Shown here: piece after piece, positions 55,514 through 63,919 of the stretch
Layout of the letters: every line of letters begins with the position of its first letter
How positions within the stretch are numbered: the first letter of the stretch is position 1
Source of the DNA: an uncultured Clostridium sp.
GTDB lineage: Bacteria > Bacillota > Clostridia > TANB77 > CAG-508
NCBI GenBank assembly: GCA_947367845.1
Contig: CANBES010000003.1
Coordinates: 1-64,000 of the forward strand
Length of the DNA stretch: 64,000 bases
Reading direction: 5' to 3'
Made by a program: the position numbers and the translations under genes
Notes under the pieces: model-generated
Database searches by the model: none
The model's input: the letters and a program-made list of their open reading frames with translations, nothing else
What the model was told of the DNA's origin: nothing

Positions 55514-58500
55514 CTATATTTTGAATTTCTTTATATTTATTTTTTCTTTTTTTATTAGAACTGCTATTGTTGCAAATACTGCTAATACAATTATTGCAAT
55601 TATTACATATGTTACTCCACCTGTTCCAACACTTAGGATTACATCTGCTCTTCCTTGGTCATTTTCTGTTTCTACTTTGTTTGCTGGTGTAGAGTTTATG
55701 TCCGCTAGTCCTTGTTCGTTGTATGCTTCTGCTATTTCTGCTGTGTTTTCTACTGTTCCTGTATTTGTTGGTGACATTCTCTTTGTAAGTGTAAGTGTTA
55801 CTTCTTTTGTCTCACCTGGTGCTATTCTTTCATTTGCTAAACTTGTTGTGTATAGTGTGTTTTCTGTTTGGTACCATGTTCCGTTTAGCTCAGAGTTGAA
55901 TGTCATTCCTGTTGGTAAATAGTCTGCTACTTTTCTTGCATATCCACTTACTTCACCTTGGTTTGTTACTTTTATTTTGTATTCTACTAGTACTGTTGTA
56001 TCTGCTAATTGTTTTTTGTCTATTTCTGCTTTTGCTAGTGTTTCATTATTGTATTCGTTTACAAATGTTCCTTTTGAGTTTTGAACAATTACTTTGCTTA
56101 CATATTTGTCTAATTTCATATCAAACATTTGTGATGTTACTAGTCCTAAGTTGATGTTTTCTATACTTCTGTTTGTTATTTTTATTATGTCTGTTGATGC
56201 TAATTTTTGTTGTTCTTCTCCTATTTTTAGGTCTTTTAGTATTGCATTTGAATTTTCTTCTTCACTTGCTCCTGTTACTTTGTATGTTGCTAGGGCATAT
56301 TCTTTATTGTCATATTTGAATATTACTATATATTCTCCTGCTGTTAGGTTATTTAATAAATATCTACCTTCGTTGTCTGTTTTTGCTTCAAGCACTTTTC
56401 CGTCTTTGTCTTGTACTAGTTTATTTGTTCTTGCATTTAATAGTTGTACTGTTATGTCATTTAATGCTTTTTCGTTTTTCTCTTTTTTACCGTTTTGGTT
56501 TTCGTCTAGCCATGCTACTCCAGAAATTGTTCTGTCTCCATTTGCTATGTTTCCTTCTTCTGGTTTTATTACATTTGGTTGATTGTTTTCTCCTCCATTT
56601 GTTTGTTCTACATCTTTTTCTATTATGTATGTTTGTTTTGCTACGGCTACTTCTTGTCCTGCAACTTCTACTGCACTTTCAACTGTTACTTCTTGTGTTT
56701 CGTTTCTTGTTTCTGAATAATCTACAACTGCTTCTACTTCGATTATTCCTTCTGCGTTTCCTTCCATTGTACGTGTTATTGAAAATCTGTTTCCGTCTAT
56801 TGATAGCACTTCTCCATTATAGCTGATTTTCTTTACTGTGAATTCGCTTGGTATTGTTGCTTTTGTTGTTGCATTTACTATAACATCATCTTTGCTCATG
56901 TTAGATTTTACGTTTATTGTAAATTTGACTTCATCTCCTGATTTTAAGTATGATGTATTTTTGCTTGACGCTATTGACATTGTGATGTTTATTGGTGTTA
57001 ATTTATCTTCTATTTCGTTTGAACGGTATGTATTTCTTCCTTCTGTTACATTTGCTGAGAATTTTATTGTGTTTGCTGTGTTGTTTTGGTCATTTATTTC
57101 ACAAGAATATTCTAATACTTTTACTTCTCCTGGTTCTAGTTTTCCTATGTTTAATTGGTCTTTGTATTCTGGTGTTTCTTCTTGTAATTCTTGTTTTTCT
57201 GCTGTTCCGTTGTATTGGTACATTCCAACTACTTTAGCAAATTCTGGTAAGTTTGTGTTTACTACTACATTATTTTTTGATTTGTCACTTGTGTTTTCTA
57301 CTATTGTAAAGTAACGTACAAATCCACCTTTTGTGTATATTGGGTTATTATTTTTTGTTATCTTTTTAACTGTTACTCTTAAATCTGAGCTTTGTGTTCT
57401 TACTGTTATTTCGTTTGTTTGTTTTTCTAATTCCCCACATTTTACTGTTGTTTTGTTTGATAGTTCTGTGTCTTTTATGTCTTTGTTTATTCTTATTTCA
57501 TATTCTTTTACTATTGTTTCTCCAACTTTTAGTAATTCTATTTTTGAATTATAGTTTGTTCCTGTTAGTTCTTTGTAATACACTGCTCCTGCATATTCAA
57601 AATCTTCTACTGGTTCTACAAGTGTTGCTCCTTCTGGAATTTTGCTTGATAATTCTACATTTTCTACATCTACTGAACCTGTGTTAGATACTCTAACTTT
57701 TAATTTTAACACTTCTCCTGCTCTTATTGTTGCACCATTTTCCACAGTTTCTCCACCAATTGTGGCAGATAAGCTTGTGTCTATTTCTGGTCCTATACCT
57801 GTATTTAATCTGATGTATGTAGAGTTTATTTTACTTGTGTCTTTTATTTGTTGTTTGTTGTATTCTACTTTGTAACCAATATATGCTTCTTGGTCATATA
57901 TTAGTTGTGCTGGTATTTCTACGTCATATTCAAATTTTATTTTTTCTCCAACTTCTTGTTCTTTTGCAACTATTAAGTAACTTCTTACTTCTTGGATATT
58001 TTCAACTTCTTTTGTCCAACCATTTTCTGCTTTACTTATGTCACTTGTTGCATTTGCGTTTTTAGAGTAATATATTTCTGCTTTGTTTTCTTCTACTAAT
58101 ATGTTGCTTCTAATTATTGCGTTTAAGTTGTTTTCTAATTTTTCGTTGTTTAGGTTTAGTTCTCCATTTGTTGGAAATCTTCCTAGTATTGTTGTATTAT
58201 TAATTGTTTCTTCTGTGTTGTTTATAACTTCTGATGTAACTCTAACTAATTTGTTTTCAGCTCCTACTTGTAAGCTTGTGTCTATTTTTGTTTCTTCACC
58301 AATTGTTTCGATGTTTAGTTCATTGATGCTGTTTATTGTTATTATTTCTTTTGGTGATATTACTTTTATTTCTTTTTCGTTTTGATATGTGTTTTCGTTA
58401 TTTACTATTGTTGTTTTTATTGCTCTGTCTGCATTTGGAGCTTTTTTGTCTAGTTTCATATCTGCATTTATTACTAATAATGCTCCTTCTATTCCTGCAT

Positions 58501-59485
58501 CTCTATATGATGTTTGTTCTCCTTCGATGTCTATTGTTATTGTTCTTCCATTTACTTGGTAGTTTGCAATTTTTAATTCTTCATCATAAAGTAGGTTTAT
58601 TGCATTTATTTTTAATTCTTCTACTTCTTCTGGTAATTCTAGTGTGACTTTTGGATTTTTGTATAGGTCACATTGGTTTCCATTTGTTTTTAGTGTTAAG
58701 CTCATTTCTAAGTTATTTTCTATCATTGTTGATAAACTTGTTTTGTTTAATTCTAGTTTTGCTTCTGGTTTTGTGTCTAGCAAGTCCATTTCTAAATCAC
58801 ATTTTAGGTCGTTTAAATTTATTGTTTCTGTTAGTTTTTGTATTGGTTTTAATTGCTCTTGTGTATATCCTGTTTCTGCTTTTATTGCTTTTTGATTTTT
58901 TATTTCTAGTATTCCTGTTTTTTCTGGTTTTGTTGTTTCTATTTCTATTTTGTTTGGAAGGTCATCTTCATAGTCTATTACAAATTCTTCTGCTCCATTT
59001 GTTTCTGTATTTTGGTCTATTATTATTTCTTTTTCTCCATATTTTATTGTTATACTTCCGTTTTTACCTAGCATTTCTAACATATTGTCTTTTCTTATTG
59101 TTGTTTGTTTGTAATATGTGCTGTTGTTTACTGGGTATGTTTCTTCACCGCTTATAAAGTTTTCTTCTGCATTTGTGATATTTAATTTTTCAAGGTCTTC
59201 TGGGTTTGTTATTTCAATTTGGTAGTTTTCTTCATATGGTGTTTCTGCTTGTTCCCCTTGGTTTAAATACCCTTTGTATATTTCTTTTGTCATTTGCACA
59301 TTAAAAGAAACATCTTCACTGTTTTGCTCAAATGTTCTCATATTTGTTTCTTCTATTTTTTCTTCTTTGCTGTCATCTACGGCTTCAACTGCTTGAGAGA
59401 TGTTAGCCCCTAAGAATAAAAAGTCACTTGATAATAGTATTGTGGCTATCATTAATATAATAAGTTTTTTCATTGTTTTTTTCAT
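55514..59485 (-). CDS. Surface protein A1: large exported DUF11-like protein with SdrD-type domain
   Basis: About 1323 residues. I chose the ATG at 59485: GGGAGG (59495-59500) lies 9 bases upstream, while the ATG at 59506 is upstream of that site. A signal sequence (about 1-29) is followed by beta-rich modules, a DUF11-like region (TVENGATIRAGEVLKLKVRV near 580), an SdrD B-type module (ISGVAWLDENQNGKKEKNEK, near 980), a last DUF11-like region (YKIKVTNQGEVSGYARKVAD) and RADVILSVGTGGVTYVIIAI: Thr-Gly just before the membrane helix, no proline. It ends IKKEKINIKKFKI. The gene is co-transcribed with B1 from a consensus promoter. It may be the stalk or a partner of B1; the function is unknown. Confidence 0.85.
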   Translation of the reverse strand: MKKTMKKLIILMIATILLSSDFLFLGANISQAVEAVDDSKEEKIEETNMRTFEQNSEDVSFNVQMTKEIYKGYLNQGEQAETPYEENYQIEITNPEDLEKLNITNAEENFISGEETYPVNNSTYYKQTTIRKDNMLEMLGKNGSITIKYGEKEIIIDQNTETNGAEEFVIDYEDDLPNKIEIETTKPEKTGILEIKNQKAIKAETGYTQEQLKPIQKLTETINLNDLKCDLEMDLLDTKPEAKLELNKTSLSTMIENNLEMSLTLKTNGNQCDLYKNPKVTLELPEEVEELKINAINLLYDEELKIANYQVNGRTITIDIEGEQTSYRDAGIEGALLVINADMKLDKKAPNADRAIKTTIVNNENTYQNEKEIKVISPKEIITINSINELNIETIGEETKIDTSLQVGAENKLVRVTSEVINNTEETINNTTILGRFPTNGELNLNNEKLENNLNAIIRSNILVEENKAEIYYSKNANATSDISKAENGWTKEVENIQEVRSYLIVAKEQEVGEKIKFEYDVEIPAQLIYDQEAYIGYKVEYNKQQIKDTSKINSTYIRLNTGIGPEIDTSLSATIGGETVENGATIRAGEVLKLKVRVSNTGSVDVENVELSSKIPEGATLVEPVEDFEYAGAVYYKELTGTNYNSKIELLKVGETIVKEYEIRINKDIKDTELSNKTTVKCGELEKQTNEITVRTQSSDLRVTVKKITKNNNPIYTKGGFVRYFTIVENTSDKSKNNVVVNTNLPEFAKVVGMYQYNGTAEKQELQEETPEYKDQLNIGKLEPGEVKVLEYSCEINDQNNTANTIKFSANVTEGRNTYRSNEIEDKLTPINITMSIASSKNTSYLKSGDEVKFTINVKSNMSKDDVIVNATTKATIPSEFTVKKISYNGEVLSIDGNRFSITRTMEGNAEGIIEVEAVVDYSETRNETQEVTVESAVEVAGQEVAVAKQTYIIEKDVEQTNGGENNQPNVIKPEEGNIANGDRTISGVAWLDENQNGKKEKNEKALNDITVQLLNARTNKLVQDKDGKVLEAKTDNEGRYLLNNLTAGEYIVIFKYDNKEYALATYKVTGASEEENSNAILKDLKIGEEQQKLASTDIIKITNRSIENINLGLVTSQMFDMKLDKYVSKVIVQNSKGTFVNEYNNETLAKAEIDKKQLADTTVLVEYKIKVTNQGEVSGYARKVADYLPTGMTFNSELNGTWYQTENTLYTTSLANERIAPGETKEVTLTLTKRMSPTNTGTVENTAEIAEAYNEQGLADINSTPANKVETENDQGRADVILSVGTGGVTYVIIAIIVLAVFATIAVLIKKEKINIKKFKI

Positions 59486-59580
59486 AAAAATATTCCTCCC
59501 ATTCATATTTTTTATTATTGTATGTCCATTTTTTTATTTCTTTACAAAATTATATTTTATAAAAAATGTCTCTATTAATT

Positions 59581-59609
59581 ATTATACTCCATTTTTCCAT
59601 ATTTTTCAA
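59581..59609 (-). promoter_or_regulatory. Sigma-A promoter of the A1-B1 cassette
   Basis: On the minus strand TTGAAA (59604-59609), 17 bases, TATAAT (59581-59586). The -35 is the same as for A2 and A3, but the surrounding sequence is not obviously homologous. Confidence 0.7.
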
Positions 59610-59709
59610 GGTCTTTTGTGGATTTTCTTAACTTTTTATGTCAATTTTTCCAGCATTTTTTGTGTCTTTTTTTCTTTGTTTTGAATATATTTATTTAGAG
59701 GTGATTTTT

Positions 59710-60144
59710 TTGGATAATTTTAATATTGATGAGAATATGGTTAACAAGTTAAAAGGTATGATGGATAATGGTGAACTTTCTGATGTGATTTCGAAAATTC
59801 CTCCTGAAATGATACAAAATTTTTCTTCTATGATGAACAATAACGGAAATTCTAGTCAAGGTACTAGTTCTAATCATAATGGAAATACTAACGGAAATAA
59901 TGGTTCTAGCGGTTTTGATTTTAGTAATATTGATATGAATACTATTATGAAGATGAAGTCTGTTATGGATAAGATGAATGCTAAAGATGACCCTAGAACA
60001 AATTTGCTTCGTTCTTTGAAACCTTATTTGAGAGATGAAAAAAAGGAAAAGCTTGATCAATATGCTAATTTAATGAATGTTGCAAAGGTTGCCGAGTTGT
60101 TTAAAAATGATAGCAAGGAGAATAATGGTAATGGTTTATCCTAA
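59710..60144 (+). CDS. Small hydrophilic protein of unknown function, first gene of a pair
   Basis: 144 residues from a TTG at 59710, with GAGGTGA (59699-59705) upstream. A longer frame opening at 59638 has no site and starts in hydrophobic, promoter-like DNA. The sequence has an N-terminal helix-rich part (NIDENMVNKLKGMMDNGEL), a low-complexity Asn/Ser/Gly linker (about 48-75) and a conserved-looking C-terminal part (DDPRTNLLRSLKPYLRDEKK, EKLDQYANLM). I cannot name the family. No membrane segment is seen. The stop codon overlaps the next gene, so the two are coupled. Confidence 0.7.
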   Translation: MDNFNIDENMVNKLKGMMDNGELSDVISKIPPEMIQNFSSMMNNNGNSSQGTSSNHNGNTNGNNGSSGFDFSNIDMNTIMKMKSVMDKMNAKDDPRTNLLRSLKPYLRDEKKEKLDQYANLMNVAKVAELFKNDSKENNGNGLS

Positions 60145-60508
60145 TTATTACTATCGTTATAATTATTATAATCGTAGACCACAAAATTATAATTTTCAAA
60201 CAAATACAGGAATTAGAGAAACAAAAGCTACAGAGCCTGAAATTGTAGATAAACCAATTGTAGAAAATGATAAAGATACTAGAACTGCTGAATTCCAAAA
60301 AAGAATATCATCTAAACGCAATTCTTTTGCCAATTTGAATTTTTCTAATTTGTTTTCTTCTAATTTAGAAGAACCTATTTTAGAAATTTTAGGCATTAAA
60401 TTGTTTTTTGATGATATTCTTATTATTGGTTTGCTTTTTTTCTTATATAATGAAGGGGTCAAAGATGAGTTTTTGTTTATTACTTTAATTTTGTTGCTTC
60501 TAGGCTAG
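60131..60508 (+). CDS. Small protein with a C-terminal membrane segment, second gene of the pair
   Basis: About 125 residues. The likely start is the ATG at 60131 (or 60125), with AAGGAG at 60115-60120. It overlaps the end of the preceding gene by 14 bases. The N-terminus is Tyr/Asn/Arg-rich (MVYPNYYYRYNYYNRRPQN) and the middle is charged. The C-terminus has one or two hydrophobic segments (LFFDDILIIGLLFFLY and FLFITLILLLLG). The Tyr-rich start recalls some spore-coat and exosporium proteins, but I cannot assign a family. It ends 12 bases before the convergent minC frame. Confidence 0.6.
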   Translation: MVYPNYYYRYNYYNRRPQNYNFQTNTGIRETKATEPEIVDKPIVENDKDTRTAEFQKRISSKRNSFANLNFSNLFSSNLEEPILEILGIKLFFDDILIIGLLFFLYNEGVKDEFLFITLILLLLG

Positions 60509-60520
60509 TATTATTCTATT

Positions 60521-61123
60521 ATAATATTGTCTTCTACAATGCTTATGTATGCTTGTTTGTGCTGTGGTTCTTCGTCTCTGTTGATTTCTTTTACTATATT
60601 TGCAATTCTTATTTGCACAGCGTCAAATAGTCCGAGCTGATACTATTGCTTGTTTGTTTCCCTTTGCTCCAGCATGTGCCAAGCCTCTTAATGCTCCTAG
60701 TACTACTATATTATCTGATGCTACTACTTCTGCCCCTGAGTTTACATCTCCTAATATTACTAGGCTTCCTTCTGTTTCTAGCTTTTGCCCTGAACGAAGT
60801 GAACCCCTGTGGAATTTTGTTTCTGATACTGCTATTTTTCTTTCAAATGTTTTTCTAATGTTGTGTAGCCCTAGGCCTTTTGGGGATTCAAAACTTATTT
60901 CTACATCTATTGTTGATTTTATTAAGTCTTGTATTTCGTCTATTTCTTTATTTTTTAGGACTTTTCCAACTACTTTTATTGGCGTTTTTTCATCTTGATA
61001 TAATTTTTTTAGGTCTGGCAATTTCTTTTTTAGCTTTGCTACTATTTCTTTTTGTTCCGCTTCTTCATTTAGTTTTATGATTATTTCATTTTTTCTTAAA
61101 TTAATACTAACACTATTTCTCAT
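60521..61123 (-). pseudogene. minC: Septum site-determining protein MinC, frameshifted near its C-terminus
   Basis: MinC blocks FtsZ assembly away from mid-cell. The first frame (61123-60623, 166 residues) has the N-terminal domain and the beta-helix domain (HRGSLRSGQKLETEGSLVIL, GDVNSGAEVVASDNIVVLGA, LRGLAHAGAKGNKQAI), and ends at SARTI-stop. The rest of the family C-terminus is found one base away: DAVQIRIANIVKEI...AYISIVEDNIIIE, stopping at 60521. One extra base near 60626-60630 explains it. It may be a true mutation or a sequence error. The usual partner minD is not in the window. On the other side mrdA ends 16 bases away, the classical mreCD-mrdA-minC order. Confidence 0.8.
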
Positions 61124-61139
61124 TTTAACATCCTTTCAA

Positions 61140-63269
61140 TTAATTCATTATTTGTACATATGGAGTCGCACTCATATCTTCTTCTACATTTTGTGTATTC
61201 ATTCCAAAGTATTCTGACATTATATCTCTTACAACTTCTGCTGTATAGTTTCCGTGTGCACCGTTTTCTACCATAACTACTATTGCTATTTCTGGGTTTT
61301 CAAATGGTGCAAATCCTACGAACCATGCATTTACTTTGTTTCCTGGTGCTTCTGCTGAACCTGTTTTTCCACCTACACTTATATTAAAGTTTCTAAATAT
61401 TGAGTATGCTGTTCCTGAGCTATCTGATGTAACAGATTTCATACCTTGTAATACTGCATTTAGATAGTTTTGGTTTATATCTATATCTTCATATTGTTCT
61501 TCTTGTATTCCTAATTTTGTATTTACAAATTTGTCTATTTCTTCTCTTGATGCTTCTGTTCCGTCTGCGTTTCTTATTGTTTTTACTATTGTTGGATATA
61601 CTCTATGTCCACCATTTGCTAACATACTTATGTATCTTGCCATTTGTAATGGACTGAATTCGTTGTCTCCTTGTCCTATTGCTGCATTTAAGCTGTCTCC
61701 TGGGTTCCAGTTTGGTGAGTCTGTGTGTATTTTTGCTTTTGCTTCTCTGCTTGCTAGTACCCCTGATGTTTCTCCTTGTAACTCTATTCCTGTTTTTCCG
61801 CCTAATCCAAAGTATTTTGCTACTTGTACTAATTTGTCTATCCCCATTCTATCTGCTGTTTCGTAGAAGAAATAGTTACATGATTGCTCTATCGCTTGAG
61901 ATACGTTTATGTTTCCATGTCCTCTATGGTAATCTGTGTACACCCAACAATTCATTGTTATTCCAACTCTTGCATATTTTGTATATACACCTGTGTCGTT
62001 TATTCTTGTGTTTAAATTTATTACTCCAGATTCTAATCCAGCTATTGCTGTTATCATTTTAAATGTTGAACCTGGTGAGTATGAGTTTTGTATTGCTTTA
62101 TCTACTAGTGGTTTTGCTTCATCATCTCTATATTTTGCCCAGTTTTCTGAGCTTATTCCTCCTACGAAGTCTGCTGGATTATAGTCTGGATAACTTGCCA
62201 TTGCTAGTATTTCTCCATTTTTTACGTTCATTACAACACATGCTCCTGCTTTTGTGTCATGTACTGTTCCAAATCCACCTGTTGCTATTTTTTGTATGTT
62301 ATTTCTTAATGCATCTTCTGTGACTTTTTGTAGGTTTGCATCTATTGTTAGCACTACATCTGAACCTGCTATTGCTTCTTCTGAAACGTATTCTGCTGTT
62401 GTGCTTCCGTCAACACTCATATCTATTTGTTTTGTTCCTTTTTTGCCTCTTAGGTATTCTTCAAATACATATTCTATTCCCGTTTTTCCAATTAAGTCGT
62501 TTTGGTCATATGTATTTTTTCTTGTTTCATATTCTTCTGAACTTATCTGCGATGCATATCCTAAAATGTGTGATGCTAGGTTTTCTGATGTGTAACTTCT
62601 TACTGGTTGCACTACTATATTTAACCCTGAGAATTGATTCGAGTTTTCAGTGAATTCTGCTACCGCTTCTCTAGGTATGTTTTTTGCAATTGTTATTGCT
62701 TTTGTGCTACTGTATCCTTTTTGTGATATTTCATATCTTATTGCTATTATTTTTCTTAATTCTTCTACATTGTTTGTGTTTTTAATTTTATATTTAGTTA
62801 CAAACTTATTAAATGCTTCTTCTGCTGTTGCACTTGCTTCTAAGTCGTTTGCTTTTTTCCAGTTTGTTAGTGCTTGTTCTGATATTTTGAATTCATATGG
62901 ATTTATATTAATTGGAAATGAGTCCACATATGATACTTCGTATTTTTCTAACACTTGTACCATATTTAGAATATCTCTATTTAATGTATCGTTGTCTACT
63001 TTTGTTTTGTACATTTCAAGTGAAAATCTCATTGATGATGTTACTAGCGGTGCTCCTGTTTTGTCTAGAATTGCTCCTCTTGCTGCTTCGAGTGTACTTT
63101 CTCTTGTTAATCGTGTGTTTGATTGCTCTCTATATTCTGCTCCGTGTACTATTTGAAGTGAAAATAGTTTGACAATCAATATAATTCCTACAATATATAT
63201 TAATACTGTTAGTATGTTAAATCTTAAGTTTACATTGGCTTTTTTTGTACTTTTCATTTTATTTGTCAA
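61140..63269 (-). CDS. mrdA: Penicillin-binding protein 2 (elongation transpeptidase)
   Basis: Class B transpeptidase that works with RodA and MreBCD in cell-wall elongation; 709 residues. One membrane helix (about 16-38) is followed by the dimerisation domain starting NTRLTRESTLEAARGAILDK and the transpeptidase domain with the SxxK motif (SPGSTFKM), SxN (QSCNYFF) and KTG (GKTGSAEAPG). All catalytic motifs are present. The start is a TTG at 63269 with AAGGAGGG 8 bases upstream; the ATG 12 bases further on lies too far from the site. It follows mreD by 18 bases and precedes minC. Confidence 0.95.
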   Translation of the reverse strand: MTNKMKSTKKANVNLRFNILTVLIYIVGIILIVKLFSLQIVHGAEYREQSNTRLTRESTLEAARGAILDKTGAPLVTSSMRFSLEMYKTKVDNDTLNRDILNMVQVLEKYEVSYVDSFPININPYEFKISEQALTNWKKANDLEASATAEEAFNKFVTKYKIKNTNNVEELRKIIAIRYEISQKGYSSTKAITIAKNIPREAVAEFTENSNQFSGLNIVVQPVRSYTSENLASHILGYASQISSEEYETRKNTYDQNDLIGKTGIEYVFEEYLRGKKGTKQIDMSVDGSTTAEYVSEEAIAGSDVVLTIDANLQKVTEDALRNNIQKIATGGFGTVHDTKAGACVVMNVKNGEILAMASYPDYNPADFVGGISSENWAKYRDDEAKPLVDKAIQNSYSPGSTFKMITAIAGLESGVINLNTRINDTGVYTKYARVGITMNCWVYTDYHRGHGNINVSQAIEQSCNYFFYETADRMGIDKLVQVAKYFGLGGKTGIELQGETSGVLASREAKAKIHTDSPNWNPGDSLNAAIGQGDNEFSPLQMARYISMLANGGHRVYPTIVKTIRNADGTEASREEIDKFVNTKLGIQEEQYEDIDINQNYLNAVLQGMKSVTSDSSGTAYSIFRNFNISVGGKTGSAEAPGNKVNAWFVGFAPFENPEIAIVVMVENGAHGNYTAEVVRDIMSEYFGMNTQNVEEDMSATPYVQIMN

Positions 63270-63287
63270 ACTTCTTCCCTCCTTATT

Positions 63288-63821
63288 TTAGAAATATCTT
63301 GTTAGTATTTTGTTTCCTTTGTATTCATTTTCAATATAGTATCCAGCTTTTTGAATTAGTGGATATAGTATTATTGTTAATATTACATTAAATGCCATTT
63401 CTATTGCTAAAATTATTGCAAAGTTTACTATTTCTACTTGACTTCCTATAAATATATATTTTAATATCCAGTTTAGTATTTCATATATCGCTGTTGCTCC
63501 TACCGACATAACCATTATCGTCATTCTACTGTCTTTTGAAAAGTTCTTATCAAAAACTCCTGCAAGAAATCCAATTAAGCCTAGGGATACTGCATATATT
63601 CCAACTTGTTTTCCTAGTAATAAATCTAATATTATTCCTATCCCTATTCCATATGCTGTTCCCATTGTTTGGCTTGCAAACAGTCCTACAAATAATACTA
63701 AGATTATATATAGGTTTGGCATTACTCCTGAAATGTTGAACCAACTAAAAAAGTTTGATTGTAGATAGTATATAATTAGTGCTGTTATTATTAATGCTAT
63801 GTTTATTATTAGCTTTTTCAA
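63288..63821 (-). CDS. mreD: Rod shape-determining protein MreD
   Basis: An integral membrane subunit of the elongasome, about 177 residues with five or six hydrophobic helices (LIINIALIITALIIYYL, GVMPNLYIILVLFVGLFASQ, GTAYGIGIGIILDLLLGK, VSLGLIGFLAGVF and others). The PNL and GxxxGLxxD-like sequence (AYGIGIGIILDLL) is typical. I chose the TTG at 63821, since GAGGTG lies 6 bases upstream. The longer frame to 63860 translates into the palindromic repeat. It is co-transcribed with mreC upstream and mrdA downstream. Confidence 0.88.
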   Translation of the reverse strand: MKKLIINIALIITALIIYYLQSNFFSWFNISGVMPNLYIILVLFVGLFASQTMGTAYGIGIGIILDLLLGKQVGIYAVSLGLIGFLAGVFDKNFSKDSRMTIMVMSVGATAIYEILNWILKYIFIGSQVEIVNFAIILAIEMAFNVILTIILYPLIQKAGYYIENEYKGNKILTRYF

Positions 63822-63839
63822 TTTGTTCACCTCTATCCA

Positions 63840-63915
63840 ATGTTTTTGGGGACGGAGCAAAAATACATCGATTACTTTTTATAGTGATGTATTTCTGCTC
63901 CGTCCCCAAAAACAT
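63840..63915. repeat. Long hairpin of the palindromic repeat family between mreC and mreD
   Basis: Arms 63840-63869 and 63886-63915 are 30 bases each, complementary except for one position, with a 16-base loop. They contain the GGGACGGAGCA core. The element lies inside an operon of essential shape genes, where a fully efficient terminator would be harmful. Confidence 0.85.
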
Positions 63916-63919
63916 CACT

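Noticed and set aside
63822-63860. Longer MreD start at 63860
   Set aside because: The extra residues come from the palindromic repeat; a TTG with GAGGTG upstream fits better.
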